Of a stretch of DNA of 64,000 nucleotides, positions 54,165 through 63,560 are shown in pieces. Each line of letters starts with the position of its first letter. Position 1 is the first letter of the stretch. A model generated the notes under the pieces. It saw only the letters and a program-made list of their open reading frames with translations, was not told the DNA's origin and ran no database searches. Source of the DNA: Parvularcula lutaonensis (GTDB lineage: Bacteria; Pseudomonadota; Alphaproteobacteria; Caulobacterales; Parvularculaceae). A program made the position numbers and the translations under genes. The stretch spans positions 935,507-999,506 of the forward strand of contig NZ_BMXU01000002.1 of the NCBI RefSeq assembly GCF_014651915.1, written 5' to 3'.

Positions 54165-55442
54165 TCAGGTATCCTCTCGAAGAATGGGGTAGACGGAAGG
54201 CCGAGAGAGCACGTGATCCAGGCTCTCGGCATGCCTGGCAGCTTCGAGGAGCGCCGCGGTGGGCGCCTCGTGGGTGGTGATGACGACTTCGACGCGGGAG
54301 GCGCCGTTATCGGCAGGGCTCTGGCGGATGGTCTCGACGCTGATGTTCTCTTTGGCGAGGATGTCGGCCAGGGAAGCAAGGACGCCGGGGACGTCCTCGA
54401 CCTCGAAGCGGAGGAAGTGAGGCACGGGCTCTGCGTCGGGGCTGACGTCCGGGCTCTGGTCGATGGTGCCCGTGGGGCGGGCGAAGACCGGGCCTGTGGA
54501 GCCGCGGGAGATGGTGACGAGATCGGCGACGCAGGCCGCTGCGGTGGGGCCGCGCCCTGCGCCAGGGCCTGAGAAAGCGACGCGGCCGAGGGGGTCTGAG
54601 TCCGCAACGACGATGTTCTCGCCGCCCCCTCCGATATCGAGCGCGGAGGTCAGCGGCACGAGCGCCGGGGCAACGCGGGCGGCAAGGCCCTGCCCGTCCC
54701 GGCGGAGGACAGCCACGAGCTTCATCCGTAGACCGAGGGTCTTGGCGGCGGCAAGGTCTTCGGGGCTGACCGTGGAGATGCCTTTCGGCGCAATCTGGTC
54801 GAGGCTGGGCATGGCACCGAAGGCGAGCGCGCCGAGGATGGCGAGCTTCTGCGCGGCGTCGATGCCGTCGACATCAAAGCTGGGGTCAGCCTCCGCGAAG
54901 CCGATGCGCTGGGCCTCGGCGAGGGTGTCGTCATAGGTGCGCCCTTCCTCCATCGCCGCGAGGATGAAGTTGCAGGTGCCGTTGAGCACGCCCTGGAGCT
55001 TCGTGACCTTCGAGCCGGAGAGGCCATCGCGCAGGCCACGGATGACGGGCACGCCGCCCGCGACGGCGGCCTCGAAGCGGAGGGCGACGCCTTTCTCCTC
55101 GGCGAGCCTTGCGAGGGCGAGGCCGTGCTTGGCGATCAGGGCCTTGTTGGCGGTGACGACGTGCTTGCCCGCGTGAAGGGCGGCTTCGATGGCGGCCTTG
55201 GCGACGCCGTCCTCGCCGCCCATCAGCTCGATGAAGACATCGGTGCCATCGGCGGAGGCCATGGCGACGGGATCGTCGAACCATTCAAAGCGCGAAATGT
55301 CCACGTCGCGCTCGCGGTCCCTCGACCGAGCTGAAACCGAGATGACCTGAAGCATGTCGGAGAAGCGGTCCTCGTCCGTGATCTGGATCAGGCCGGTGCC
55401 CACGGTTCCAAGGCCGGCAATGGCTAGACGAAGTTGCGACAT
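54165..55442 (-). CDS. hom: Homoserine dehydrogenase
   Basis: 425 residues from ATG 55442, preceded by AGGAGG at the right spacing. The NAD(P)-binding loop is LAIAGLGTVGTGLIQ, the catalytic region EAAVAGGVPVIRGLRDGLSG, with NGTCNFIL and EADPSFDVDG following. A C-terminal ACT domain (from about 345, with VEDVPGVLASLADILAKENI) gives threonine feedback control. It makes homoserine for methionine and threonine; thrC lies at 7-8 kb. Confidence 0.96.
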   Translation of the reverse strand: MSQLRLAIAGLGTVGTGLIQITDEDRFSDMLQVISVSARSRDRERDVDISRFEWFDDPVAMASADGTDVFIELMGGEDGVAKAAIEAALHAGKHVVTANKALIAKHGLALARLAEEKGVALRFEAAVAGGVPVIRGLRDGLSGSKVTKLQGVLNGTCNFILAAMEEGRTYDDTLAEAQRIGFAEADPSFDVDGIDAAQKLAILGALAFGAMPSLDQIAPKGISTVSPEDLAAAKTLGLRMKLVAVLRRDGQGLAARVAPALVPLTSALDIGGGGENIVVADSDPLGRVAFSGPGAGRGPTAAACVADLVTISRGSTGPVFARPTGTIDQSPDVSPDAEPVPHFLRFEVEDVPGVLASLADILAKENISVETIRQSPADNGASRVEVVITTHEAPTAALLEAARHAESLDHVLSRPSVYPILREDT

Positions 55443-55558
55443 GGGGTGGCCTCCTCTCTGACAGACCTGCACTAACAGCCGTTTCGCAGGTGCGGCAAGC
55501 ACATGACGAGGTTGAAAGGTTCCGACGCCTTACCCAACTGCGGGTCCGGGAGGATTGC

Positions 55559-56731
55559 GTGGGATTCCAAATGCTTTCTGCGGGCGCTTGCGTGCTCGCC
55601 ATGACCGCGGCCTGCGCGACGGTATCGGAGCCGCAGCTGGGCGACACCATGACCGAGGTCATGGAAGAGACCGGCGCCCGAGGTCTTGCTGTCTCGACGA
55701 CGGGTGCGGACCGGGAGACGGTGCTGACCGTGGCTCGGGGCGAACGGAACGAGGCTGGCGATCCCCTCACCTCCGAAACGGTGATGTACGGAGCATCGCT
55801 GACCAAGTCGGCTTTCGGTTATTTGGTCCTCATGCTGGTAGATGACGGGCTCCTCGAGCTAGACCGACCCATCGCAGCAATGCTGCCCAAGCCGCTGCCT
55901 GAGTATGAGGGCTTCCGGAACACACACGCGCCGTGGGAGACCCTGGATGACGAGCGCTGGCGGCGGATCACGCCGCGCATGGCCTTGACCCACACGACTG
56001 GGTTCAGGAACTTCAACTTCGTGACGCTCGAAGGCGAGCTCAACTGGGACAACGGGACGGTGGACATCCACTTCGATCCCGGCACGCGGTTCAGCTATTC
56101 AGGCGATGCGTTCATCCTCCTCCAGTTCGCGCTTGAACAGGGTCTTGGTGTTGATGTCGGCGAAGAGTTCCGAGAGCGGATCTTCCGTCCGCTGGGCATG
56201 GAAAAGACCGACCTGATATGGCGGGACGACTTCGCCGAGAACTTGGCCGATGGCTGGGACATCAACGGTGAGCCCGAGCCCCATGATGACCGATCCAAGG
56301 TCCGGGCCTCGGGGTCCATGGACACGACGATCAAGGATGTCTCGCGCCTCTTCAGCGCCATGGCAGCTTGTGAGGGTCTTTCCAAGAGTTCCTGCGAAGA
56401 GCTGACCAAGCCGTCCTTCTTGATCCGGACGAAGTCGCTCTTCCCGCTGATGCAGGAAGACGGGCCCGAGGACGAGCAATACCCGACCCTCGCCGCCGCG
56501 ATCGGCGGTTATGTCATTGAAGGCCCGCAGGGCACGGTCCTCTTCAAGGGCGGGCACAACAACATCACCGGGAACATGGCTGTGTGCCTGATCGAGAGGC
56601 AGCAATGCACGGTAATCCTCGCCAATGACGTGCGTGCCGAGCGGGGCTTCCCGAAGATCATCCGCGAAACCCTGGGCGAGACCGGCGTGCCGTGGGAATG
56701 GGAGTATCCGGCCCTGGACCTGATCGACTGA
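55559..56731 (+). CDS. Serine beta-lactamase-fold hydrolase, probable lipoprotein
   Basis: 390 residues from GTG 55559, with GGGAGG just upstream; ATG 55571 is the alternative. The N-terminus (MLSAGACVLAMTAAC) is a probable lipobox. The class C-like fold is shown by ASLTKSAFGY (Ser-x-x-Lys), the second motif FSYSGDAFILLQFAL where Tyr-x-Asn would usually be, and FKGGHNNITG near the third. The Asn-to-Gly change in the second motif suggests an esterase or peptidase rather than a true lactamase. It is divergent from hom. Confidence 0.8.
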   Translation: MGFQMLSAGACVLAMTAACATVSEPQLGDTMTEVMEETGARGLAVSTTGADRETVLTVARGERNEAGDPLTSETVMYGASLTKSAFGYLVLMLVDDGLLELDRPIAAMLPKPLPEYEGFRNTHAPWETLDDERWRRITPRMALTHTTGFRNFNFVTLEGELNWDNGTVDIHFDPGTRFSYSGDAFILLQFALEQGLGVDVGEEFRERIFRPLGMEKTDLIWRDDFAENLADGWDINGEPEPHDDRSKVRASGSMDTTIKDVSRLFSAMAACEGLSKSSCEELTKPSFLIRTKSLFPLMQEDGPEDEQYPTLAAAIGGYVIEGPQGTVLFKGGHNNITGNMAVCLIERQQCTVILANDVRAERGFPKIIRETLGETGVPWEWEYPALDLID

Positions 56732-56757
56732 CCGCGAACAGGGCTTGCCTCCCCCCG

Positions 56758-57144
56758 TCAATCCAGCGGCGGCGGTGTCGGGAAGTCGAGCGCCCCGACA
56801 TCGATGGCCGGTCCAAGCTCCTGCTGGCTCTTCAGTTGCGCGATGAGAGCCTTCAGTTCGGCCACGGTGGCGTCGGTGGAGAGCGGGTCGTCGCTGATCG
56901 CCGCGCGCTGGCGCAAGGCCTCGAATTCCGATGCTGCGCTGCGAAGCTCGCCTGCCTGTTCGCCGGGAATGCCTCTGCCGACCACGGCCGCTTCGCCGGG
57001 GAGTGGGACAAGCACCGGGTAGCGCTCTTCTTTCTGTCGCACCTCGGCCAGCCTTTCGAACCGGGCTTCAGCCTCCGTGACCGGAGGTTTCGAAGCGCAC
57101 GACGCCAGCATGACGATTCCCAATACGAAAAGTGTGCGCTGCAT
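56758..57144 (-). CDS. Hypothetical lipoprotein
   Basis: 128 residues from ATG 57144. The signal MQRTLFVLGIVMLASC ends in a clear lipobox (LASC). The mature part is short and helical with charged residues (EAEARFERLAEVRQKEER) and a Pro-rich ending. No domain is recognised. It is divergent from phaC by 89 bases, with the two promoters presumably in that gap. A relation to PHA granules is only positional. Confidence 0.75.
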   Translation of the reverse strand: MQRTLFVLGIVMLASCASKPPVTEAEARFERLAEVRQKEERYPVLVPLPGEAAVVGRGIPGEQAGELRSAASEFEALRQRAAISDDPLSTDATVAELKALIAQLKSQQELGPAIDVGALDFPTPPPLD

Positions 57145-57233
57145 CTGAGCCTTCCGGTTGCATTCAGCTCCTGCTTCGCTTTTGAACATGTTCGTCGGAA
57201 ACGACCAGCGGGTAAAAATTAAGAGGTTTTTCG

Positions 57234-59372
57234 ATGTCCAGGACGCAAAAGACCACTGCGCCGACGACGCCTCCGCGTCGTAGGACAACCAAAGCCACAA
57301 GCGAGAAGGCTGCCGACATGGCCGACGACAAGCCGACCACGAAAAAGCCTGCCGCGAAAAAAGCGGTCGCGAAGAAGAGCGCGGCGAAGAAGGCGCCTGC
57401 CCGGAAAGCGCCCGCGAAGAAGGCAGCTCCCCGCAAGGCGCATGCGAAAAAGGCCAGCGTCAGCAAGGCCACTCCCAAGAAGTCCACACCGAAAGAAGCT
57501 GCCCCGAAGAAGGGTCCCATCCCCGCCGAGCAGGTGAAGAATCCGCCCGCGAACAATCCCTTTGCAGGCGCTGTCGCTGCCGATCTTGGTCCTTATACGG
57601 ATATGGCCCAGCTCGCGCGGACGATGGCCGACATCAACATCAAGGCGCAGGAGGTCCTGCGCGATGCGGCCGAGCGCCGGATCGACAGGGGCCTGCGCGG
57701 AACCGTCGAGCCGGCAGACCCCCTGAACGTTGCCGAGGCGACGAGCGAGGTGGTCACCGCCATCACCTCCGACCCGTTGAAGGTGATGAACCTGCAGATG
57801 TCGCTGTGGGACAATTACACCAAGCTCTTCGCGACCATGACCGAGAAGCTCTCTGGCAACAAGGACGCCGAACCGGTCGTCGAACCGAGCCCTTCGGACC
57901 GCCGCTTCCAGAACAAGGCGTGGGAGGAGAACCCGGCCCTCGACTTCGTCAAGCAGAGCTACCTGATCCTGTCGCGCTGGGTCTATGAGGCCATCGACAA
58001 GGCCGAAGGGATCGACGACGCCACCAAGCGGCGGGCGCAGTTCCATGCGGACCAGTTCCTTTCGGCCATGTCGCCCACCAATGTCCCCGCCCTCAATCCC
58101 GACGTGGTCGAGGAGGCGATGGCGACGAAGGGCGCCAATTTCATCAAGGGCCTCGAGAATTTCATGGCCGACCTCGAGCGCGGCCACGGCGAGCTGGCGA
58201 TCAGGCAGGCCGATCTCGATTTTTTCAAGGTTGGCGAAAACCTCGCCACCACGCCGGGCAAGGTCGTCTACCAGAACGACCTCATGCAGCTCATCCAGTA
58301 CGAGCCGACGACAGAAACCGTGGCCGAGCGGCCCATGGTGATCTTCCCGCCGTGGATCAACAAGTTCTACATCCTCGACCTTCAGCCTTCGAACAGTTTC
58401 ATACGCTGGCTCGTCGACCAGGGCCGGACGGTGTTCGTCGTCTCCTGGGTGAATCCGGGGCCGGAGCTGAAAGACAAGTCGTTCCCGGACTATATGCGCG
58501 AAGGCGTCTACGAAGCCCTCGAAGCCGTCACCCGCGCCACCGGCGCGGAGAGCTACGATACGATCGGCTACTGCATTGGCGGCACGCTGCTGGCGACAAC
58601 GCTGGGCTACATGGCGCAGCAGGGTGATGAGCGGATCAATACCGCGACCTTCTTCACCGCACAGACGGATTTCAGCGAGGCCGGCGACCTCCTTCTCTTC
58701 ATCGACGACAAGCAACTGGCCAACATCGAGAAGCAGATCGACGCGTCAGGCGGCGTGCTCGAAGGCTCTGCCATGGCGCGGACCTTCAACATGCTGCGGC
58801 CGAACGACCTCATCTGGTCGGCCTTCGTCGACAACTATTATCTCGGCAAGGAAGCGAAGAAGTTCGACCTTCTTTACTGGAATGCCGACAGCACGCGGAT
58901 GACAAAGGCGTGCCACCTCTATTACCTCAAGAATTTCTACCGCGACAACAAACTGGCCAAGGGCGAGCTGGAGATCGAGGGGGTGCCGATCGACCTGACC
59001 GCCGTGAACACGCCTGTCTTCATGCAGGCCGGCGAGAAGGACCATATCGCGCCGCCCAACTCGGTCTACCGTTCGGCGAAGCTCTTCGGGGGCGACGTGA
59101 CCTATATGCTGGCTGGGTCCGGCCACATCGCAGGGGTCATCAACCACCCGGACAAGAAGAAGTACCACTACCGGACCAATGAGAACCTGCCCGACAGTCT
59201 CGATGCCTGGAAAGCCGATGCCGAGATGCACCAGTACAGCTGGTGGCCCTACTGGATCGAGTGGCTGAACGAGAGGTCCGGCGGCGAGATCCCTGCGCCA
59301 CGGCCCGGCGACGGTGAGCTGACGCCGATCGAGGACGCACCAGGGTCCTACGTCAAGGTGCGTGCGGAGTAA
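57234..59372 (+). CDS. phaC: Class I poly(3-hydroxyalkanoate) synthase with a histone-like N-terminal tail
   Basis: 712 residues, about 120 longer than usual. The catalytic region has the PHA-synthase lipase box GYCIGG with Cys 447, and the later acid and His in QAGEKDHIAPP and GSGHIAGVIN. It polymerises hydroxyacyl-CoA into granules. Residues about 36-93 form a Lys/Ala/Pro-rich tail (KKPAAKKAVAKKSAAKK and similar repeats), like the DNA-binding tails of histone H1-like proteins and the granule protein PhaF. Even a later start at Met 29 would keep the tail. AAGAGG lies about eight bases before ATG 57234. The tail's role is inferred. Confidence 0.94.
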   Translation: MSRTQKTTAPTTPPRRRTTKATSEKAADMADDKPTTKKPAAKKAVAKKSAAKKAPARKAPAKKAAPRKAHAKKASVSKATPKKSTPKEAAPKKGPIPAEQVKNPPANNPFAGAVAADLGPYTDMAQLARTMADINIKAQEVLRDAAERRIDRGLRGTVEPADPLNVAEATSEVVTAITSDPLKVMNLQMSLWDNYTKLFATMTEKLSGNKDAEPVVEPSPSDRRFQNKAWEENPALDFVKQSYLILSRWVYEAIDKAEGIDDATKRRAQFHADQFLSAMSPTNVPALNPDVVEEAMATKGANFIKGLENFMADLERGHGELAIRQADLDFFKVGENLATTPGKVVYQNDLMQLIQYEPTTETVAERPMVIFPPWINKFYILDLQPSNSFIRWLVDQGRTVFVVSWVNPGPELKDKSFPDYMREGVYEALEAVTRATGAESYDTIGYCIGGTLLATTLGYMAQQGDERINTATFFTAQTDFSEAGDLLLFIDDKQLANIEKQIDASGGVLEGSAMARTFNMLRPNDLIWSAFVDNYYLGKEAKKFDLLYWNADSTRMTKACHLYYLKNFYRDNKLAKGELEIEGVPIDLTAVNTPVFMQAGEKDHIAPPNSVYRSAKLFGGDVTYMLAGSGHIAGVINHPDKKKYHYRTNENLPDSLDAWKADAEMHQYSWWPYWIEWLNERSGGEIPAPRPGDGELTPIEDAPGSYVKVRAE

Positions 59373-59548
59373 CTGCGGGCATTCGATTTCGAAACAAAAT
59401 CACGCGTCGTTGTTGGCAAGTCTGCAACGGTTCTTTTCTAACTTACGGGCTCTTGATTGCCGGGACGACGCGGTTCACCTTTCGTTAAGGACAAGGGCGC
59501 ACGTCTCACATTAATGAGCGGTAAAGGAAATCGTTCAGGGTCGCAGGG

Positions 59549-59701
59549 ATGACTGATCAAAGGTCAAAAACCAGAGAGCTTCTCGAGAAACTCGCTTCGA
59601 CCGAGTACCGACGCTCCGTGCGCGCGGACCAGATCTTCCGTACCCTTCGTGACGAACCGCCGCGCAACGACAACGAACCCAAAAAGGTCGCCAAAGCCTA
59701 G
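59549..59701 (+). CDS. Small hypothetical protein downstream of phaC
   Basis: 50 residues, strongly charged: TKTRELLEKLASTEYRRSVR is helical and the tail PPRNDNEPKKVAKA is basic. AGGG is close to the ATG. It shares CTAG with the convergent sulfotransferase stop, as other convergent genes here do. It lies 176 bases after phaC, and the gap shows no clear terminator. No family is recognised. It could be a small DNA- or RNA-binding protein, but this is speculation. Confidence 0.5.
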   Translation: MTDQRSKTRELLEKLASTEYRRSVRADQIFRTLRDEPPRNDNEPKKVAKA

Positions 59702-60510
59702 GGTTTTACCCCTTCCGCCTCCGTCAACAGGTAAGCGTATTCGGTGCCGCTGAGCGCCCGCTCGACCTCAGGCCAGTTCTCGACAGTATCGGACAGCGGT
59801 TTGGTGACCGCTTTCTTCAGTGGCGTTGAGGTCGGCATGGGCTCGATCCCCAGGAAGTTCTGGATACGGAGGAGCGTCTGGTCCTGGACCTCAGGTGACT
59901 TGATGTCCCGTCCGTACTCGAGGGCAAGGTGGGGGATGTCTTCCAGCAGCCTCCGCTCCCACGCCATGGCATCGGCGCGGCCGGCCACGCGCCGCGTGAT
60001 CTTGTCAGGGTCGAGGGAGACGGTCTTCTTGCGGAGCTGCTTGCTCTCCGTGACATGATAGACCCGGTTCTCTCTCGCGACCTGCAAGCTGATGAGATGA
60101 GCGAGGTGATGGGCGCGGCAGAGATGAATGATCTTCCAGCCATCGCCGTGCATCGCCGAGAGAAAGCGGCGGACATCCTGTTCGCGCTGCATACGGACGA
60201 GGTGGTCCATCGGCTTCGTGTGGAAGCCGAATCCAAGGCCCCCGGCACCACGGGCGCGGTTCTCGGCATAGGCCCGCGGGAGGAGCATGGGGCGATCGAG
60301 GATCTCGTCGGCACAAACAAGCTGCGGATGGCTGTTGAGACTGGACGTGAGGAACGTGCTGCCCGTCCGCCCCTGCGCGACAATCAGGAATCGGAGGTCC
60401 GGCAGGGGCTTCGCACGGTGGCGCCAGGCCGCTGCCTCGAAAGCGAAGCCGAAGGGCAGCCGGTAGAGAAAACTCGCCTTGCGATCGAGGCTTTTACGGA
60501 GAGACGGCAC
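59698..60510 (-). CDS. PAPS-type sulfotransferase
   Basis: 270 residues from a GTG at 60510, ten bases after the DUF1499 stop. The phosphosulfate loop is FLIVAQGRTGSTFLTSSLNS (about 40-59), as in Stf0/LPS sulfotransferase-like proteins. Other features are LVCADEILDRP and the C-terminal LLRIQNFLGIEPMP. It probably transfers sulfate from PAPS to a glycan or lipid; the acceptor is unknown. The start is uncertain because only a weak ribosome site is visible. It shares CTAG with the small gene that converges on it. Confidence 0.8.
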   Translation of the reverse strand: MPSLRKSLDRKASFLYRLPFGFAFEAAAWRHRAKPLPDLRFLIVAQGRTGSTFLTSSLNSHPQLVCADEILDRPMLLPRAYAENRARGAGGLGFGFHTKPMDHLVRMQREQDVRRFLSAMHGDGWKIIHLCRAHHLAHLISLQVARENRVYHVTESKQLRKKTVSLDPDKITRRVAGRADAMAWERRLLEDIPHLALEYGRDIKSPEVQDQTLLRIQNFLGIEPMPTSTPLKKAVTKPLSDTVENWPEVERALSGTEYAYLLTEAEGVKP

Positions 60511-60520
60511 GGAACCCGAG

Positions 60521-61300
60521 TTAGTTCGCGTCGTCCTCGGGCACAGTGTCTTCTTCCATGGTGATGCGACCGCCCTGCTTCTCCATCTCGGCGAGCAGGC
60601 TTCGGATCCGTCGCGCGTTGAAGCCGAGGTCGGACCTGCCCACCCGCGACTTGGAACGGATATCGACAACGGTAGCGACATTGTGAGCGTTCCGCAGGCG
60701 GATAACTACGTCATCCTTGAACCCGAAGAGCGGCACCGTCGCATAGGCCTCGATCCGCCCCTCGGCAGGCTCGGCAGCGACAATGCGCAGGCCTTCCTTC
60801 TTCACCGCATCCATGGCGATCTCCCACGCTTCGGGCAGTGGCTTCTGCATCACCAAAGGCTTGATGTCCGGATAGGCTTCGAGCTGCTGTTCGGTCTGGG
60901 TCCCGTCATACTCGGGCGGGTTCGGGGCATCGGCGCGCAGGGGAAGGATCGCCACGAATTCGGGCGGATTTACCCAGTCGGTCGTGATGTCGTGGATCGG
61001 CGGCACGCTTTCCGCCTGCGCCTTCATCCAGATCGGCAGGTAGCCAAGGCCGCCCGCCGTCAGGGCGACCGCGAAAGCAGCGACCCCTGCGAGGAAACTC
61101 CTGCGCGCAAGCAGGACACCGGCGGCGGCGACGCTGCCAAGGGCACCAATGCCGAGCGCCCCCAGCACGATCGGGTTCCGGAACATGCCGAAGACTGCCC
61201 CGAGCCCCCAGAGGCCCCAATTGTAGCCATAGATCACGACCAGAACCGAAAGTGCGATAACGAGCGTCACGAGGACGACAAAACGCGGCCAGGCTTTCAT
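60521..61300 (-). CDS. DUF1499 membrane protein
   Basis: 259 residues from ATG 61300 with GGGAGGGG upstream. Three N-terminal membrane helices (about 5-28, 42-60 and 68-92) precede a C-terminal DUF1499 domain with HDITTDWVNPPEFVAI, RIVAAEPAEGRIEAYATVPLFGF and VDIRSKSRVGRSDLGFNARR. The function is unknown. It is probably in an operon with the sulfotransferase. The 219 bases upstream of it show no gene. Confidence 0.88.
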   Translation of the reverse strand: MKAWPRFVVLVTLVIALSVLVVIYGYNWGLWGLGAVFGMFRNPIVLGALGIGALGSVAAAGVLLARRSFLAGVAAFAVALTAGGLGYLPIWMKAQAESVPPIHDITTDWVNPPEFVAILPLRADAPNPPEYDGTQTEQQLEAYPDIKPLVMQKPLPEAWEIAMDAVKKEGLRIVAAEPAEGRIEAYATVPLFGFKDDVVIRLRNAHNVATVVDIRSKSRVGRSDLGFNARRIRSLLAEMEKQGGRITMEEDTVPEDDAN

Positions 61301-61519
61301 CAGCCCCTCCCTGGAAAAACCAGAAAGAGAAGTAGCACGCACGGCAGGCAAGGGCGAGCGCCGCGGCACGAAAGGAGACGTCTTACACCTTAGGTGGTCA
61401 TGATCCGAAGAGAAGACTGCGATGATCGCCGATGGCCCCAACCCCGGCAGTCAGTTGCCCCCCGCTTCCGGCCAGCGTCGAGCACCTTCTCCATGACCCG
61501 GAACAGCCCCCTGTAAGCG

Positions 61520-63016
61520 CTAGCGGATAATCAGGGGCGTGAGCACCGAAGCGACCAGCGTGATAATCAGTACGGCAATGAGGTTGAGCTTGATCCCGAT
61601 CCTCGCCATGCGCGCGATGGAAACCTCGTGGGTAGCAAACGCAATGGCGTTCGGCGCAGTCGCCATCGGGAACATGAAGGCGCAGGACGCCGACAGCGCC
61701 ACCGGGATGGCAAGCGCTGCCAAGTCCATCTCTGCCGCGGCAGCAACCGCCACGATCACAGGCATGAGCGCTGCAGCCGTGGCGACGTTGGATGTCACTT
61801 CGGTCCAGAAGATCACGAACATCGCGAAGACGAGGATCAGGAGCACGCCGGGCAGCGAGGTGAGTCCCGCCATCTGGTCCGCGAGGTAAGTGCCGAGGCC
61901 CGTGGAGGTCATCGCCGCGGCGATGCTCAGGCCTCCGCCAAAGAGGAGGACCACATCCCAGGGAATGTCCTTCGCGGTGTCCCAGTCGAGCAGCATCGCG
62001 CCCCGGTCTTGCTTGCAGCCCGCCGGCACGAGGAACATCGCGATGGCACCCGCTATGGCGATGACGTGGTCCGTGAGCCCCGCGAAAGGTGCGACACCAA
62101 AGAGCGTCAGGTCCTGGATGAATGCCCGCCGGAAGATCCAGAAGAATGCGATCACGCTGAAGACGATCAGCGTGCGGATCTCTGGCCTGGTCCAGTCACC
62201 GAGGGCTTCGAGCCGTTCGCGGACGACCTTCTGGGGGTTGCCGGCAGGCGTGCCGATCGGACCTGACAGCTTCGTCAGGACGAACCACGCCGCCGGGATC
62301 ATCAGGAGGACCGTGGGGACACCGAAGCTCATCCAGGTGGCAAAGTCGAGGCGGTCATCACCGACCTGCTCCAGCGCGCCGATGACGATCAGGTTCGTAG
62401 GCGTGCCCACTGGCGTGGCCAGTCCGCCGATCGACGCTCCATAGGCGACAGAGAGGCAGAGAGCCACCGCGAGCGGTGCGCCCTCACCCTTCTTCGCGCC
62501 AAGGCTCTGGGCCACGGAGAGCGCCACGGGCATCAGCATGATCGTCGTGGCGGTGTTGGAAATCCACGCGGACAGCACCGCCGAAGCGATCAGGAAGCCG
62601 AGGCACAGCCCGGCTGGCTTCGCGCCCGCTTGGCTGACCGTAAGCAATGCGAGGCGCTCATGAAGCCCCCAGCGCTCGACGGACTTTGCGATGATGAAGC
62701 CGCCAAGCAGCAGGATGATAATCCTGTCGGCATAAGGCGCAGCGGCCTCTTGAATGTTCCGCACGCCGAACATGGGCAGGACCACGAGCGGTAACAGCGA
62801 GGTGATCGGGATGGGGATCGCCTCGGTGACCCACCAGATCGCCATCAGCGAAAGGAGAGCGACGACCACCCAACCGGAGAAGCCAAGCTCCGCCGGAGCG
62901 CCGATGAGCATGAGGACGACAAAGACTGCAGGCCCGAGGAACAGGCCGATGAGCTGCGCCTTCGACTTCGCAGCCGCCTCGCGCGCGGAGATCCGGGGTT
63001 CTGCCATGACCGGCAT
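61520..63016 (-). CDS. SLC13/DASS family anion:sodium symporter
   Basis: 498 residues with about 11-12 membrane helices. The family motifs are WWVTEAIPIPITSLLPLVV near the N-terminus, the substrate-site SNTATTIMLMPVALSVAQ, GGLATPVGTPTNLIVIG, and the second Ser-Asn-Thr-like TSNVATAAALMPVI. It takes up dicarboxylates, or possibly sulfate, with sodium ions. The substrate cannot be set from sequence. The start is ATG 63016 or 63007. Confidence 0.92.
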   Translation of the reverse strand: MPVMAEPRISAREAAAKSKAQLIGLFLGPAVFVVLMLIGAPAELGFSGWVVVALLSLMAIWWVTEAIPIPITSLLPLVVLPMFGVRNIQEAAAPYADRIIILLLGGFIIAKSVERWGLHERLALLTVSQAGAKPAGLCLGFLIASAVLSAWISNTATTIMLMPVALSVAQSLGAKKGEGAPLAVALCLSVAYGASIGGLATPVGTPTNLIVIGALEQVGDDRLDFATWMSFGVPTVLLMIPAAWFVLTKLSGPIGTPAGNPQKVVRERLEALGDWTRPEIRTLIVFSVIAFFWIFRRAFIQDLTLFGVAPFAGLTDHVIAIAGAIAMFLVPAGCKQDRGAMLLDWDTAKDIPWDVVLLFGGGLSIAAAMTSTGLGTYLADQMAGLTSLPGVLLILVFAMFVIFWTEVTSNVATAAALMPVIVAVAAAAEMDLAALAIPVALSASCAFMFPMATAPNAIAFATHEVSIARMARIGIKLNLIAVLIITLVASVLTPLIIR

Positions 63017-63110
63017 ACCGGACCCTGCATCGCCCGGACTGTCAACCGCGGCTGCCGGTGATGGTTGATCCTCGGCGCTGGATCATGACCTTTCAGGGAG
63101 GAGGTGCGCC

Positions 63111-63557
63111 ATGGCTGAAATCAAACGGCTTGGCCCGGACGATGTTTCTCTCTTCCGGAAGATGATGAGGATGTTTGGGGAGGCGTTCGTGGAGCCTGGG
63201 AACTATTCGGCGGAGGGAGTGAGCGCTGCCTACCAGCGTGAGCGGCTCGGGGATCCGACGTTCTTCGCGCTCGCGGCGCTGGCGAAGGGCAAGGTGGTCG
63301 GCGGCCTCTGCGCCTATGAGCTGCTAAAGTTCGAACAGCAGCGCAGTGAGATCTATATCTACGATCTCGCCGTTGATGCGCGGCACAGGCGCAAGGGCAT
63401 CGCAACTGCGCTGATCGATGAGCTGCGCCTGATTGCGCAGGCTTGTGGTGCCTGGACGATTTTCGTGCAGGCTGACCACGGCGACGATGAGGCGATCGCG
63501 CTCTACACGAAGCTGGGGACGCGCGAGGACGTCCTCCACTTCGATATCAAGCCCTGA
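63111..63557 (+). CDS. AAC(3)-I-like aminoglycoside N-acetyltransferase
   Basis: 148 residues of the GNAT fold, strikingly like gentamicin 3-N-acetyltransferases. KFEQQRSEIYIYDLAVDARH and RRKGIATALIDEL match the AAC(3)-I core, and the end has FVQADHGDDEAIALYTKLGT. It would acetylate gentamicin-type drugs with acetyl-CoA. GGAGGAGG precedes the ATG. No integron or insertion sequence is near, and its composition matches the neighbours, so it looks like an old chromosomal gene. Activity on aminoglycosides is inferred. Confidence 0.85.
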   Translation: MAEIKRLGPDDVSLFRKMMRMFGEAFVEPGNYSAEGVSAAYQRERLGDPTFFALAALAKGKVVGGLCAYELLKFEQQRSEIYIYDLAVDARHRRKGIATALIDELRLIAQACGAWTIFVQADHGDDEAIALYTKLGTREDVLHFDIKP

Positions 63558-63560
63558 GGC

